Assembly: GCF_000471905.2 (NCBI RefSeq)
Contig: NW_006499399.1
Span: forward strand, 110,187-174,186
Length of the DNA stretch: 64,000 nucleotides
Origin: Amborella trichopoda
Taxonomy: Eukaryota; Streptophyta; Magnoliopsida; Amborellales; Amborellaceae
Direction: 5' to 3'
Below the pieces are notes generated by a model. The model was not told where the DNA came from, did not search any database, and worked only from the letters and a program-made list of their open reading frames with translations. The position numbers were made by a program, and so were the translations under genes. Below, in pieces: positions 13,266 to 23,153 of the stretch. The stretch's first letter is position 1. Each line of letters begins with the position of its first letter.

Positions 13266-16200
13266 NGACGGAGAGAGAGAGAGAGNGGTGGGGGGGAGGG
13301 GGAGGGGCAATGATTAAGAAAGAAAAACTATTAATGAGGGAGATAAGGGATACTACTAGGAATGTAGATCACCAGAAGTTGGGGCCATAAAATCTCTGTA
13401 AAGCCTTATAGCTTTGGTACATGGCAGTTGATCCAATTCTTTTTGTTTTTGGCAAGACTTGAAAGGGTTAATTTGAAAGTTTATGCCTACCAAATAAGTG
13501 GATCCATTTCTAGGCAAGTCTAAAAAAGGTTATTAAAAAATTGAACCACTCTTCCAAACCAGTCAGGTGAGTGAGGTGGCACAATGGGTGAAATTACACA
13601 TTCTTAAGTGTATAAACTAGCCCTTTAACTAATACCAATCATTCTAAAAGGAGCTAATTGATTCCTACTCTAGTTTCCAGTCTAGATTAGCCCCTTCACA
13701 TTTTCCCATAACAATGGGGCATACCTTAATGTTTTATTATACGCTAGTCCACAGCCTATGAATGCATAGGCTTTACCCATCAAGTTAACAATAATTTTTC
13801 AACTGAAAAAATATTATTATAAAACTATAAAATGCACAAATAAAAATTTTAAAGTACCATATTGCTTACTTTAATGGAAATACAAAATTAAAAGAATTCT
13901 TATAAATTTAAACTCATCATGTTAGAAATGCACATTGTTTACATTATGAGTATATTGTATGAGAATAACTTACTTTTGGAATCCCTAACCTTAAAATGGC
14001 AAAAAAATTTAAAAAATTAAATATCATCGTCATCATCAAAGCCTTTTTCCAACTAAGTGGGATCGGCTACACGAGTCCCGGTCTGCCATTCTGCTCTATC
14101 AAGGGCTATATCTTCAATGAGGCCATAAGTCCCCATATTTTTTCTCACTACTTCAAATCATATCCTTTTGGGTCTACCCCTTGCCTTTTTGAGCCTTCCA
14201 CTTGATCTAACTCGCAGCTCCTTTAGGTGTTGTACTGGGGTTTGAGCCACACATTCACACCTAAATTCTCCCGAATGTAATCATTTTGAATTCTATCCCT
14301 TCTTATTTTGCCACTCATCCATCTCAACATTTTCATCTCAGCTATACTCATTTCTTGACCGCATAAAGTAAAGCTGGTCTCACAGCTGTCCCATAGAACT
14401 TACCCTTTAGCTTCATTGATATGCAACGATCACATAAAACTCTAGTTGCACATCTCCACTTCGTCCATCCAACTCTAATTCTACGTGCGCCATCATCTTC
14501 AATCTCTCCATTTCTTGTACTATCGACCCAAGATATCGAAAGTACGCTCTTTTTGGTATTTCTTAACCGTCAACCTTAACTACTTCCTCGTCTCTACTCC
14601 TGTTATCACTAAACTTGCATTCCATTTCCTCTGTCTTAGTCCAACTAATTTTAAAACCTTTAGAATTTAAAGCATCCCACTAAAATTCTAACTTTGTATT
14701 TAGGTCGTTTTGGGTCTCATCGATCAAAACTATGTCATCTGCGAACAACATGCACCACGGTCCCTCATCTAGTAGGTGCTTAATTAAGTCGTCTAATTGT
14801 TCGTACACTAGTTGTTCGTACCACGATCCCTCATGTTGTCTCTCTACTAATTGTTCGTACACTAGTTAGTGCTCCCTCGTACACATCGGTCCCAAGTCAA
14901 TGTAGTGTTTGGAGACTCTATTCTTTTCCAACACCCACAAAATCAAATCTCTAGATACTCTATCATAAGCTTTCTCTATATCAATAAAGACCATGTAGAG
15001 GTCTTTTCCCTTCGTCCTAAACTTCTCAATTAGTTGCCTAAGTAGGAAAATAGTCTCGGTTGTTGAACTCCCTGACATAAAACCAACTTGATTTTTTGAT
15101 ACACTCGTTTCATGCCTTAGTCGTTGCTCAATCACTCTCTCCCAGAGCTTTATAGTGTGATTCATAAGTTTGATCTCTTGATAGTTCACATAATCTATCT
15201 CATGTGTTCTTGTAAATAGGTACGACATTGCTTTTCCTCTATTTGTCTAGCATTTTCTTTATTCTCAATCTCTTTATCGAAATATCATCTAGTCCTAAAA
15301 GGTTCGTATCTTCATCATCTTCAAAGCTTCTTTCGCTTCCGATATCCTAATCCTACGAATTTATCTATGACCTCCGCCCTCATTTATGTCAACAGTTCCT
15401 TCTACTGCTATGTTCCCATGTTGTTTGTCGTTTAATAATTTTTTTAAAATAAAATCTCTACCTTTTTTATGACCTCTTCAACCTTCACCTATACCTATAC
15501 CCTTTAATCCTTACTCTTAATGCATTTAATATAGTTTAGATCCCCATACTTTTTCTCTCTCATTTTTGCTAATTTGGAGACATATTTTTTCAACTATCTT
15601 GTTTCCAGTTACAGTATAGATTATTATATGCCTTAAGTTTAGCCTTACTATTTGTCTAGCGTTTTTCGTAGCCTTTTTATATTCTTTTAAGTTTTGATCA
15701 TTTCTATTATATTACCGAGCTTTATAACATCATTGCTTTTTACTAATAGCCTTCTTAACCTCATCATTACACCACCAAGTTTCCTTATAGGAGGTTCTTT
15801 TCTCTTTAGAATCTCTTAAAACTTCTTTGGTCACTTTCATAATGCAGTCACCATCTCATTCTATATAACATTGACCTCATGTTAAGAGTTCAATTTTCCT
15901 TCTTTAACTAATTTATTCTTAAACAAGTCTATTTTCTCATTTTTTAAAATTCCACCACCTAATTCTTGGACACTTATTGATTTCACCCCTTCTCTTCCAT
16001 ATCTTTATGTAGACGTCCATAACCACAAGCCTATGTTGGGTAATCAAACTCTCTCATGTAATAACCTTACAGTCTTTACATGTATGTTGCAAAATTATAT
16101 ATGAAATAAAATTATTTCATTGAGCAATATTGTAAGTGACATATTTATTCTTTTGTATTATATGAGCTTCAAAAAGTGTTTTTTATATTAGATTTTATAA

Positions 16201-19200
16201 CTTGAAAATGAAAAGGTTCAAATCACATGATATTGTATAAATCATTTGATATTATTTAACATTTTAAGTTTTTAGTTTAATTTTAAAGTTCATAACTTTC
16301 AATTATATAAAATTTTCTATTTTCTTTATAATTTTAAATATCAAATTTTCCTACTTTAAAACTCATGACCTACATCATCATCATCATCAAAGCATTTTCC
16401 TAACTAATTGAGATCGGCTACACGAATCCAGATCCATCGTTCTGCTTTATTAAAGTTATACCCTCAGTTAGGTCATAAGTCCACATATCTTTTCCCGCTA
16501 TTTTCAACCATGTCCTTTTGGGCCTGCCCCTTGCCCTTTTTTAACCTTCTACTCGAACTGACTAGCATTTCCTAAGTAGTGTTGTACCAGGTCTGCACTG
16601 CACATGGCCAACCCACCTAAATGTATTTTTTCTCATCTTATTACCTATTAGTGCTATACCTAAATTCCCCATAATGTATTCATTTCGAATTCATCTCTTA
16701 TTGTCTTGCCTCTCATCCATCTCAACAGTTTCATCTCAACTATATTCATTCTATATGTATCTTGTTTCTTGACTGCTTAAGATTCTGTCCCATAAAGTAA
16801 AGTTGGTCTCACAGCTGTCCTATAGAACTTGCCCTACGGCTTCATTAGTATACGTGATCACATAAAACTCCAGTTACACATCTCCACTTCGCCCACCCAG
16901 CGCTAATTCTATGTGCGACATCTTCATCAATCTCTTCATTTTCCTAGATTATCAATCCAAGAAATCGAAAGTGCACTCTTTTTGGTATTTCTTGGCCTTC
17001 AACCTTAACTACTTTCTCATCTCTGCTTCTATTATTACTAAACCTACATTCTATATACTTCACCTTAGTCTGGCTAACTTTGAAATCTTTAGATACTAGA
17101 GCATCCTTCCAAAGTTCTAACTTTGTGTTGACGCCGTTTTGGGTCTCATTAATCAAAATAATATCATCCGCGAATAACATGCACCATGGTAGCTTATCTT
17201 AATGGTACCTAGTTAAGTCGTCCATAACTAAGACAAAGAGGTACGAGCTCAATGTTAACTTCTGATGCAGAAATTTTAAATGAATACAAACCATAATTAA
17301 AAATGAAAAGCTTGATAATTAGTTTTTAAAAAAAAGGAAAAATATACAAATAAGCTATTTATATTTGATACAAGGAGGTCACAATTACTTTTATCCATCA
17401 AATTTCAAATCGAATGGTTATGAATGTGTAATTGACTTGACTCCAAGTTCAAAAAGAAATTCTCAAACTTTGTGACAAATGTGACATGTAATGATTCGTA
17501 GTAATTGTGACCTCCTTGTAACATAGAATAGTCTCATAGTATAGAATCCCTTAATGAGATATACAAATCTTCACTCTTGTCATTGTAAGTTGGCAAAAAA
17601 TTATGCTTTTTATTTCTTTGTAAAATATTTCTCAAATATTTTTATTCTTCAATAGTTTAAAAAAAATATGCTTTTTGTTTTATTGTACCATTTATTCATT
17701 GGTACTTTTTTTGAGGTGCCATAGCATCTATATGATGTATACGCTTGAAGGCCCCTCTCCTTGTAACATAGATAATAGTCTCATAGTATAGAATCCCTTC
17801 ATGAGATATACAAATCTTCACCCTTGTCATTGTAAGCTGACAAAAAATCATGCTTTTTATTTCTTTGTAAAATATTTCTTAAATATTTATATTCTTCAAT
17901 AGGTTAAAAAAAAATATGCTTTTTATTTTATTTTACCATTTCTTCATTGGTACTTGTTTTTACGTGCCATAGCATCTATATGATGTATATGCTTGAAGAG
18001 CCCACAAGCGCCCTTCAACAATTTAGATTTAACCTATTCTAACGAAATGGCCAAAAATAAATTTGTTTTTTATTTTATTCTTTACTGAAAAATCATATTC
18101 ATATGAGATTTAGGAAGTAAAATTTATTTTTATATTATACACCAAATAAAATTAACAATAATATTTTGAATAAAAACTTTGGTCAAAATACCCATGAATA
18201 TTTTAAGGGTATTTTGGATTTTTTTGGTTCAAAATGTTATTTTACTATTTTTATTTGGTGCATCGTATAAAAATGAATATACAACCCCAAATTTTAGATA
18301 AATATAATTTTTTAAAGTAAAAGATAAAAAATAAATTTACTTTTTGGCCATAGCCTAATTCAATTTGGACTGCTGAAAGGGTGCTTGTATATCCACATGA
18401 TGTAGACACGATACTTTCCCCCTTTTTTTTGGTTATCTCTTATACACATTTCCACATGCACATAGCAATTTTATGGTTTAGTAATTTCACATGCACATAT
18501 ACTTCTAGAGCAAGGGTTTTGAGAACTCAAAATTTTGATTTTTTTTTTTTTTTTAAATTATCCACAAGATGGATAATGGTCATTGCATCCACTTGCACTT
18601 CTGAAACATGGAATAGATGCAAACATTATATAGTCCAGCTTCATTTTTTGTTCATAGGCCTGAAATAGTCCTTCCACTCGAAGTCTACATCCCCAAGAGT
18701 ATTTACTCTGAATTAACATTTGCAGTGCCTCCATGGATATTCTGGGGTTTATGAAGAATTGGGAAACCTACAAAAACCCGCGGAAAGAACAAGCAAGCAA
18801 GTACAACGACCCTTTAAAATAAATCTCAGGCAACCTGTAGAAAACTAATGATAAAGCAGATAAAATATGAACCACAAATCATGGGAAAAATCTCCTATTT
18901 TCTAAGCTGCCTGCGGCTTAATTCTATTTATGGCCAAGCCAAACCATACATCTAATTTTACTTAAAATATAGAATTTCAAAAATCCAAAAATTCCAAATT
19001 TATCTTAATCTCATGCATGCAAGAAATCCTTATTAGACTGAGAGAGAAGATATGCAAGGAAAACTTCTTCATTAAGACTGCAGTGTGTAAGGAGCCTCCT
19101 ACTTTGTATGCAGAGAGGAAGAATCTAAAGACTATTGTTCGATCAAACAAAATTTGCAGCCTTTATTGCATGACAATGACACATACATATGCATCCTAAT

Positions 19201-21827
19201 AAATTCAGTATTTGTAGTAAAGATTCAAGACCAAAATGTGTGTGTGTGTGTGTTTGTTGCAAAATTATATATGATCTAAAATTATTGAATGAAGCACTAT
19301 TATAAGATACATATTTACCCTTATGTACCACATGAGCTTCAAAGTATTTTATATAGATTTAAATTTGGAGAAACAGATTAAAAGGTTTAGATTACATGAT
19401 ACTGTATATGTCATTAGATATTCTTTACATTTATAAACTTATCTTTATCGTCAAAGTTTATAACTTCTAGATATATAAAATTTTCTAATTATTTTTTAAA
19501 AATAATTATTAAAATTTTCTAATTATTTTTTTTAAATAATTATTAAAATTTCCTAATTCTTTGAAAAATCTTCAGCTTATATTTTAAAAAAAATTTGTTG
19601 CTTTCAAACTCATATACAAATGTTTTAACCATGTGTCTTGATTCAGTCTCATCTTATCTAAAACTAGAAACATCAAATCCGTGTCAGAATCTAGGTAATG
19701 TAGCTTCTTAGTCTTCTCTGTGAAAGCCGACCATATCTATATTACATATACACAAACTTTGTTTTTAACCTTAATAGCTCTTTAAGTATCTCCTTTAATA
19801 CTTTTATAACTCCACTCCTAATCACTTGGAGCTTCATCTATAATAAGCAAATAATATAATCATTTCAAAATATAATAATAAAGTTCACAAACTTCTATTA
19901 CTGTCGTAATATTCATAGAAAGTAATTGTTGACTTTTTTACACTATGTAAATGATTCACAGATGAAGAATGCATGGAATACAGACTAATATTTAATTGCA
20001 AATCAACACAAACTCTCATACATTTCGGAAAAATGAGTGATCATACATACAGTTCAATATGTTACCAGTGGAATCAGCCATCCGCAGTTGACAGCACACA
20101 ACTGACATTAATGATACTCGCCGATCATTGTGGTAACCAGCAACAAAGCATACATCCATTTAAAACTAGTAAAAATCAGAAAGTTGGGAGAAATCAAGCA
20201 AATCAATCTTTAAAACATTTTGCCATCCTTTCCATGTTTGAATAATTTTTAGCACAGGACTGAAAAACGAAAAAAATAAGCAGTAGCTTCCAAAACACCA
20301 CCAGGTTACTTTTTTCTTTTCCTTTTTCTCTTTTTCTTTTTGTTTTTTTTTTTTGTGTGTGCGTGTGTGTAGAGGGGGGGGGGAGGGGGGTTGGACAATG
20401 ATGGTTGAGTCCTAAAATGCATGCAAGGATATAAATAGGTTACTCGACCATCTGATGTCAGCAATGAATGGTTAGGAGGCTTGACTCTGTAGCCGTCCAT
20501 TCTTAAGACTTGACACTAGATGGCACGGGGAGCTGTTTATATCCATGCAGGATATAAGAGACACACCCCAGCAATCCATTTTTAACACTTGACACCTAAT
20601 GGCAGAGGAGCTGTTCATATTCATGCAGGATATAAAATCGCAGTGTCATATATTGTCCCACATTATGTTATAGTCAACTACCACCAATAATGAAATAGCG
20701 AATTACCAGTATTAGTAATTAAAAATATTTCAACGTCAACTTATTATTAAATATAACATAACGTGGAAAACAAATAATGAAATGTGCGAATTATATTGCA
20801 AGTGCCAAAAGAAAATGCTAATCAGTCACTAAGTCAAGTCAGTTTTGTTTGGACAATGACCTGAGTCAACTTAAACTTTGAAAATATCAGCATGCATACT
20901 TATATATCCTTCTTCACAAGCCATATATAGAACTCCTGTAATGACCTAGTCATGCCCGCACAAGAAACTCATATTTCATCAATTCAGTCCCAATACTATT
21001 TTTCCCTCTGATTTCTCTTGATTTCCATCTTTACTAGCATGGATACAAGCAGTATCGACCAATACTCAAAGCCCAACACACATCTTATATACAAAATAAA
21101 AATAAAAAATTCATTTTTTAATGAAGAAAATAATTACACTAATCTCTCTACCAAGTCAAAGAGCCAAATTGCCATCAACATTTGCCCTGTTACACATTTT
21201 TTTCTCTTTTGGTATTCAATTGAGCATTAATATAGCCCATACAAAAAATGGGAGGGCTTCATCTCATATGCTCAAACAACAATGACTTCTTTTGGGTAAT
21301 GAAACAGCAATAACTTCAAAACAGCAGATAAGAATAGTCTACTGAATATGCCAAAAACTTCAATTGCATTGACAAAAACTAGAAGAGTATGTCGCACATG
21401 TTTGAACAAACATGAGACGTGCTATCTAGAAGTAAGGCTAAATCCCAAAATAAGGTACCAAAACTCCTAATCTGAGGTGCTTGCATTACCCACTGAAGCC
21501 TAAGCCCATTCAACCAATAAATGAAAAAGAATAAATGGTTGGAAAGGAAGAATCATGATCCTTTAAGTGGTATCTCAGAGCTACAGCAACTGGACCAAAA
21601 TCCACGTCCTCTCAAGAAAATAGGCGAAAGGATCGGGCCTAATTTCCCGAAATATGCATCACTTTAACCCCAATTTACGTGGGAACAAGAGGGAAGAGAG
21701 AGAATAAAATGAATGATGGGTAGGGTACCTTCTTCTTCCATCCAGGTGGAGCCCGCAACTCTTGGCCTGCACCTTGATGGTGCTCTTCAACCTTACTGCC
21801 TCCCTCTGAAACTACGGGGCTTGCCAT
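1671..21827 (-). CDS. Methyl-CpG-binding domain protein, MBD10/MBD11-like (3 coding exons)
   Basis: A nuclear chromatin protein of the plant MBD10/MBD11 class. Exons in coding order are 21729-21827 (33 codons), 2384-2534 (50 codons plus G) and 1671-2248 (GT plus 191 codons and TGA), giving 275 residues. All junctions are GT-AG and keep frame (phase 0, then phase 1). The domain covers about residues 25-90: APPGWKKK, then [26 protein letters not shown] and DFDWSTG, followed by the basic [11 protein letters not shown] typical of this class. The spacing from the Trp to the EVVF strand equals that of Arabidopsis MBD10, which supports joining exon 1 to exon 2. The C-terminal two thirds is a low-complexity Glu/Lys/Ser-rich tail with a possible nuclear signal, KRARK. 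Oddities are a 19.2-kb first intron that cuts the domain and a tail shorter than in Arabidopsis. Family members are chromatin-associated, but binding to methylated CpG is weak or disputed for this class. Exons 2 and 3 are very likely; the distant exon 1 is strong inference. Confidence 0.85.
2384..2534 (-). CDS. MBD10/11-like gene, exon 2 (MBD core)
   Basis: Acceptor caccag ends at 2535 and donor GTGTTC begins at 2383. The 50 codons plus G carry most of the MBD fold: [27 protein letters not shown] and DFDWSTG. Intron 2 (2249-2383) is only 135 bp, in sharp contrast with intron 1. Confidence 0.88.
3081..3303. repeat. Tandem repeat, ~99-bp unit, two copies plus a partial
   Basis: Copies start at 3123 and 3222 with the shared opening atgaagaataacacaagtat and share gcaggcatttt and the block catcaagtacgatgtctcta. 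A shortened, altered leading copy lies at 3081-3120. A CA run joins the two full copies. Confidence 0.85.
4216..6186 (+). mobile_element. Ty1/Copia retrotransposon remnant (gag end to RNase H)
   Basis: Decayed coding sequence in Copia order. There is a gag zinc knuckle, [14 protein letters not shown] (about 4450-4495); a protease with active-site DSGST (about 4588); a GAG-pre-integrase motif, WHMRLGH (about 4984); an integrase start with HSDIYGPM (about 5160); an RT fragment with YVDDML (about 5405); and RNase H pieces including the tail [16 protein letters not shown] and MESEYVA (about 5715-5860). Frames are broken by several stops and shifts. About 1.5 kb between integrase and the YVDD motif is missing, because the sequence jumps near 5225-5400. 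The longest intact frame is protease plus pre-integrase, 4558-5049. No 5' LTR was found, so the left end is truncated. It lies antisense to the host MBD gene. Confidence 0.87.
6187..7760 (+). repeat. Probable 3' LTR of the Copia remnant, right end uncertain
   Basis: A polypurine tract, AAGTGGGAGA (6177-6186), is followed directly by TGTTGGG at 6187, the usual start of a Copia LTR. The following 1.5 kb has no coding features. It includes a CT-rich region at about 7180-7400 and several AAACCCTA boxes at 7474-7620. No partner LTR is present for comparison, so the end at about 7760 is only a guess. Confidence 0.5.
7937..9640 (+). mobile_element. L1-type LINE, 3' part (C-terminal ORF2), decayed
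   Basis: Translated pieces in shifting frames match the C-terminal part of plant L1 ORF2. A YLGLPL-like piece is near 8012. Further on come [16 protein letters not shown] (about 8270-8315) and [10 protein letters not shown] (about 8350), then a zf-RVT-like region with [17 protein letters not shown] (about 9035-9090), then [12 protein letters not shown] (about 9232). Stops and shifts are frequent. It is 5'-truncated inside the RT region. It runs antisense to the MBD gene. No poly(A) tail is clear at the right end. Confidence 0.8.
9312..9450. repeat. Nested foldback and direct repeat inside the L1 fragment
   Basis: Perfect 29-base arms at 9377-9405 and 9422-9450 flank a 16-base spacer; the arms contain cctctgatggatgataatta. 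A second pair of perfect 21-base arms lies at 9338-9358 and 9416-9436. In addition, ggccttttgggccaccaacc occurs twice, at about 9312 and 9355. The normal L1 frame is interrupted here. Confidence 0.9.
12896..13264. repeat. Minisatellite, five 52-bp units joined by (GT)n
   Basis: Units start at 12919, 12971, 13057, 13109 and 13177. Each reads aggctgcattcatgaacaaa through gaggcagaagccagtctttt and ends in a GT run of varying length. A higher-order unit is visible: cgctactctctaatgt plus two 52-bp units plus (GT)n occurs twice (12896-13032 and 13033-13176), then a single unit follows. Two N calls at 13266 and 13286 and a G-rich run at 13287-13308 border the long GT tract. The apparent reading frame through it is an artefact. 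Confidence 0.92.
14016..16080 (-). mobile_element. RTE-type LINE copy A, 5'-truncated, decayed
   Basis: The minus-strand 3' end is the (GAT)n-type tail at about 14020. Upstream are RT pieces: [14 protein letters not shown] (about 14700-14745), with the FADD catalytic motif, and [28 protein letters not shown] and [13 protein letters not shown] (about 14960-15170). Near 15770 is a WW-containing segment that normally precedes RT. At 15960-16075 lies the end of the endonuclease region ([16 protein letters not shown]). The copy is cut off there. The segment between the DRV part and the FADD part is deleted and replaced by a short rearrangement (14755-14870). RTE assignment rests on the short tandem 3' tail and protein style. 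It is sense relative to the host MBD gene. Confidence 0.83.
14755..14870. repeat. Local ~54-bp repeat replacing part of the RT of RTE copy A
   Basis: The 20-base string taattgttcgtacactagtt occurs at 14794-14813 and again at 14848-14867, and accacg(g/a)tccctcat occurs near 14755 and 14820. Here the RT motif that normally lies between the DRV and FADD segments is missing. Confidence 0.8.
16086..16370. repeat. Dispersed AT-rich repeat, copy 1
   Basis: It aligns with 19256-19615 from gttgcaaaattatatatga to ctttaaaactcat, with shared blocks such as atgagcttcaaa, acatgata, and a shared taaaattttcta block. It lies exactly between RTE copies A and B. Family unknown. Confidence 0.7.
16374..17264 (-). 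mobile_element. RTE-type LINE copy B, 5'-truncated
   Basis: It has the same 3' end as copy A, with an (ATC)n tail on the plus strand at 16374-16390 followed by the shared atcggctacacgaat block. It reaches only to the RT motif [14 protein letters not shown] at about 17190-17255, then [14 protein letters not shown] (about 17140-17180), and the RT tail with [19 protein letters not shown] (about 16944-17000). The LHQ segment at 17264 marks the truncation. It stands in tandem with copy A, on the same strand. Confidence 0.83.
17369..17520. mobile_element. MITE-like element, 152 bp, 21-bp perfect TIRs
   Basis: Terminal inverted repeats at 17369-17389 and 17500-17520 are perfect; the inner 18 bases are ACAAGGAGGTCACAATTA on the left. 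If the outermost TA is the target duplication, the element would be of the Tc1/mariner or Stowaway type, but a TA alone is weak evidence. A related degenerate copy is at 22158-22319. Confidence 0.75.
17512..18000. repeat. Tandem duplication, two ~245-bp copies
   Basis: Copies begin at 17512 and 17757 with ctccttgtaacatag and share gtctcatagtatagaatccc, gagatatacaaatcttcac, and the end ccatagcatctatatgatgt. The first copy starts with the right terminus of the MITE at 17369-17520, so the duplication took in part of that terminus. Confidence 0.88.
18047..18351. mobile_element. Foldback MITE-like element, ~305 bp
   Basis: The left end atggccaaaaataaatttg is repeated in inverse at 18333-18351 (aaatttactttttggccat). 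The similarity of the two arms continues inward for roughly 100 bases, including accaaataaaa on the left and ttttatttggtg on the right. No target duplication could be fixed. Confidence 0.65.
19256..19615. repeat. Dispersed AT-rich repeat, copy 2
   Basis: Partner of 16086-16370. It is longer because of a local duplication of an attttctaattattttt block followed by ataattattaaaat near 19475-19550. A (GT)n run lies just before it at 19237-19252. Confidence 0.65.
20311..20400. repeat. Simple-sequence cluster: poly(T), (GT)n and poly(G)
   Basis: A pyrimidine-rich run and T tract are followed by gtgtgtgcgtgtgtgt and two runs of at least six G separated by one A (about 20374-20390). Any frame here is artefactual. 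Confidence 0.85.
20497..20634. repeat. Direct repeat, two ~60-bp copies 79 bp apart
   Basis: ccattcttaagacttgacac...catgcaggatataa (20497-20557) recurs as ccatttttaacacttgacac...catgcaggatataa (20576-20634). Confidence 0.82.
21729..21827 (-). CDS. MBD10/11-like gene, exon 1 (start codon)
   Basis: The ATG at 21827-21825 opens 33 codons, [10 protein letters not shown]... to [12 protein letters not shown], followed by donor GTACCC at 21728. [10 protein letters not shown] is the N-terminal signature of the plant MBD10/11 domain. The phase-0 end fits exon 2, 19.2 kb downstream, and restores the normal family spacing between the Trp and the first long strand. No other exon that could supply this piece was seen in between. 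Confidence 0.78.
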
Positions 21828-21960
21828 TGCGACAACTCGCTCTCTGTGTATGGATTATAAGCAGCGGCCCTTCTCTGTTCGGACTTCAGAGTTTGTAACT
21901 CGCTTTCTATTAAAAGGGTCGCCTCTGGTGGTGCATGCACACGCATACATATATTACTAA
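21828..21960 (-). promoter_or_regulatory. Probable 5' UTR and core promoter of the MBD gene
   Basis: This lies directly upstream of the MBD start codon. A TATA-like minus-strand stretch (taatatatgtatg, about 21942-21954) stands about 115 bp before the ATG. No other landmark was found; the transcription start is not determined. Confidence 0.35.
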
Positions 21961-22157
21961 ATTCTGCATTGACGCACCCAAGCCTTGCGTCGGAAGTCGG
22001 AACAGTCGGTCAATCATGATAGGATAATAAAGAAAAAGCTTATATAATGTTGAGACCCTAAAAAAGTCATGATCAGAAAAATTCTCAAATCTTATCGTCT
22101 TGGCCTTCTGATATATGAACATAAAAAAAAGGTAAAGAATAGAATGAGACCATTTGG

Positions 22158-22319
22158 TACAAAATCACATTAGTCTTGACCATTTTTTGTGAAATTGGAT
22201 AGGTACAATTATTTTATTGATCAAATTTAAATTTCTAAATAAATTTTTTCGAACTTTGTGATAATCTAAGCTATTAAAATTCATATCAAATGGTACTAAG
22301 GAATTGTGACCATCTTGTA
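22158..22319. mobile_element. Degenerate relative of the 152-bp MITE
   Basis: Internal similarity to 17369-17520 is seen in the caaattt...aaatt block and aactttgtga, and the right end gaattgtgaccatcttgta corresponds to that element's right terminus. The left terminus is eroded. The element lies in the 5' flank of the MBD gene. Confidence 0.5.
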
Positions 22320-23153
22320 TGATAGGTAAATTATCTCATTGTATGCAATCCCTAAAAAAATTGGACTTCAAGTTTTGAAAATAGTACACCTTCTGATGCA
22401 TTATCTAGGCGGTCAATTTTCAATATTTTCTTAAGTGTTCATATTGCATGATCTACCTTATTTTCGAAGCTTTAAATTTTATAACTAAATATGAAAATAC
22501 ATTTTAGGCCATGATAAAGATGTTTAATATTGAAATAACATATTTTGACACTATTTAAAAGTATACCTTATTTTGACTGTTTAGGTCCTCAGCTTTGTAT
22601 AAACCACATCCTAATAATAATAAAAATAATGTGAATAAAAGTTTGTCAGGGATACATCCTCATCACTATCCAATGGCAGCCTTCTATTTGGTCTGAGCGG
22701 TTTGACAACAATTCGGTACTTAGAAATAAAAAAAAAATTATATAAGGTTGCAATCTTAAACTGTAGAATAAAAATCGCACCTCAAAAATCTATTAGAATG
22801 TAATATTGAAAAACCCTCTAATTGATCATCTCGACATCGAGATGTATAAATATTAAAAAAAAAAAAAAATGAGCATCATAAATAGTGCATCTTGCAACAC
22901 ATTAACTAGACCGTCCATTTTTAGGATTTTCATATGTTTATAAATCTACTTGATTTTAACTATTTTTTTAGTTTAAAGTTTTATAATTAGATATTAACAA
23001 ATTTTTAGATAATTCAATTAATTTTTTGCAAAAAAATTTCATGTTATAATTAAATTTGGAGGTGCGCCTTAATTGGATTGTTTAAGGTTGAACCATTGTA
23101 GAAGACCCATTAGAAATTATCCTTTCTCTTTTTTTTTAATATTAACATATAAC
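22320..23153. other. AT-rich spacer, two related segments, no gene
   Basis: Segments near 22386-22500 and 22884-22990 resemble each other (a cttctgatgcatta/cttgcaacacatta opening, tagxcxgtc, then a shared aaattttataa-like block). Nothing coding was recognised. The segment ends at the left LTR of the Gypsy locus. Confidence 0.45.

Larger units (their letters stand above)
2535..21728 (-). other. Giant first intron of the MBD gene, 19.2 kb, transposon-filled
   Basis: It runs from donor GTACCC at 21728 to acceptor CAG ending at 2535. It contains a Copia remnant, an L1 LINE end, two RTE LINE fragments, foldback and MITE-like elements, a minisatellite and several tandem duplications, annotated separately. 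The stretches 2536-3080, 9641-12895, 13310-14015, 18352-19255 and 19616-20310 hold only AT-rich intronic sequence and simple runs, such as GA at 11941-11958 and (CTCC)n near 12548-12569; no gene was recognised there. Confidence 0.72.

Noticed and set aside
12837..13310. Apparent 157-codon protein with His-Thr repeats, minus strand
   Set aside because: It is a translation of the (GT)n-linked minisatellite and includes N calls; there is no coding signature.
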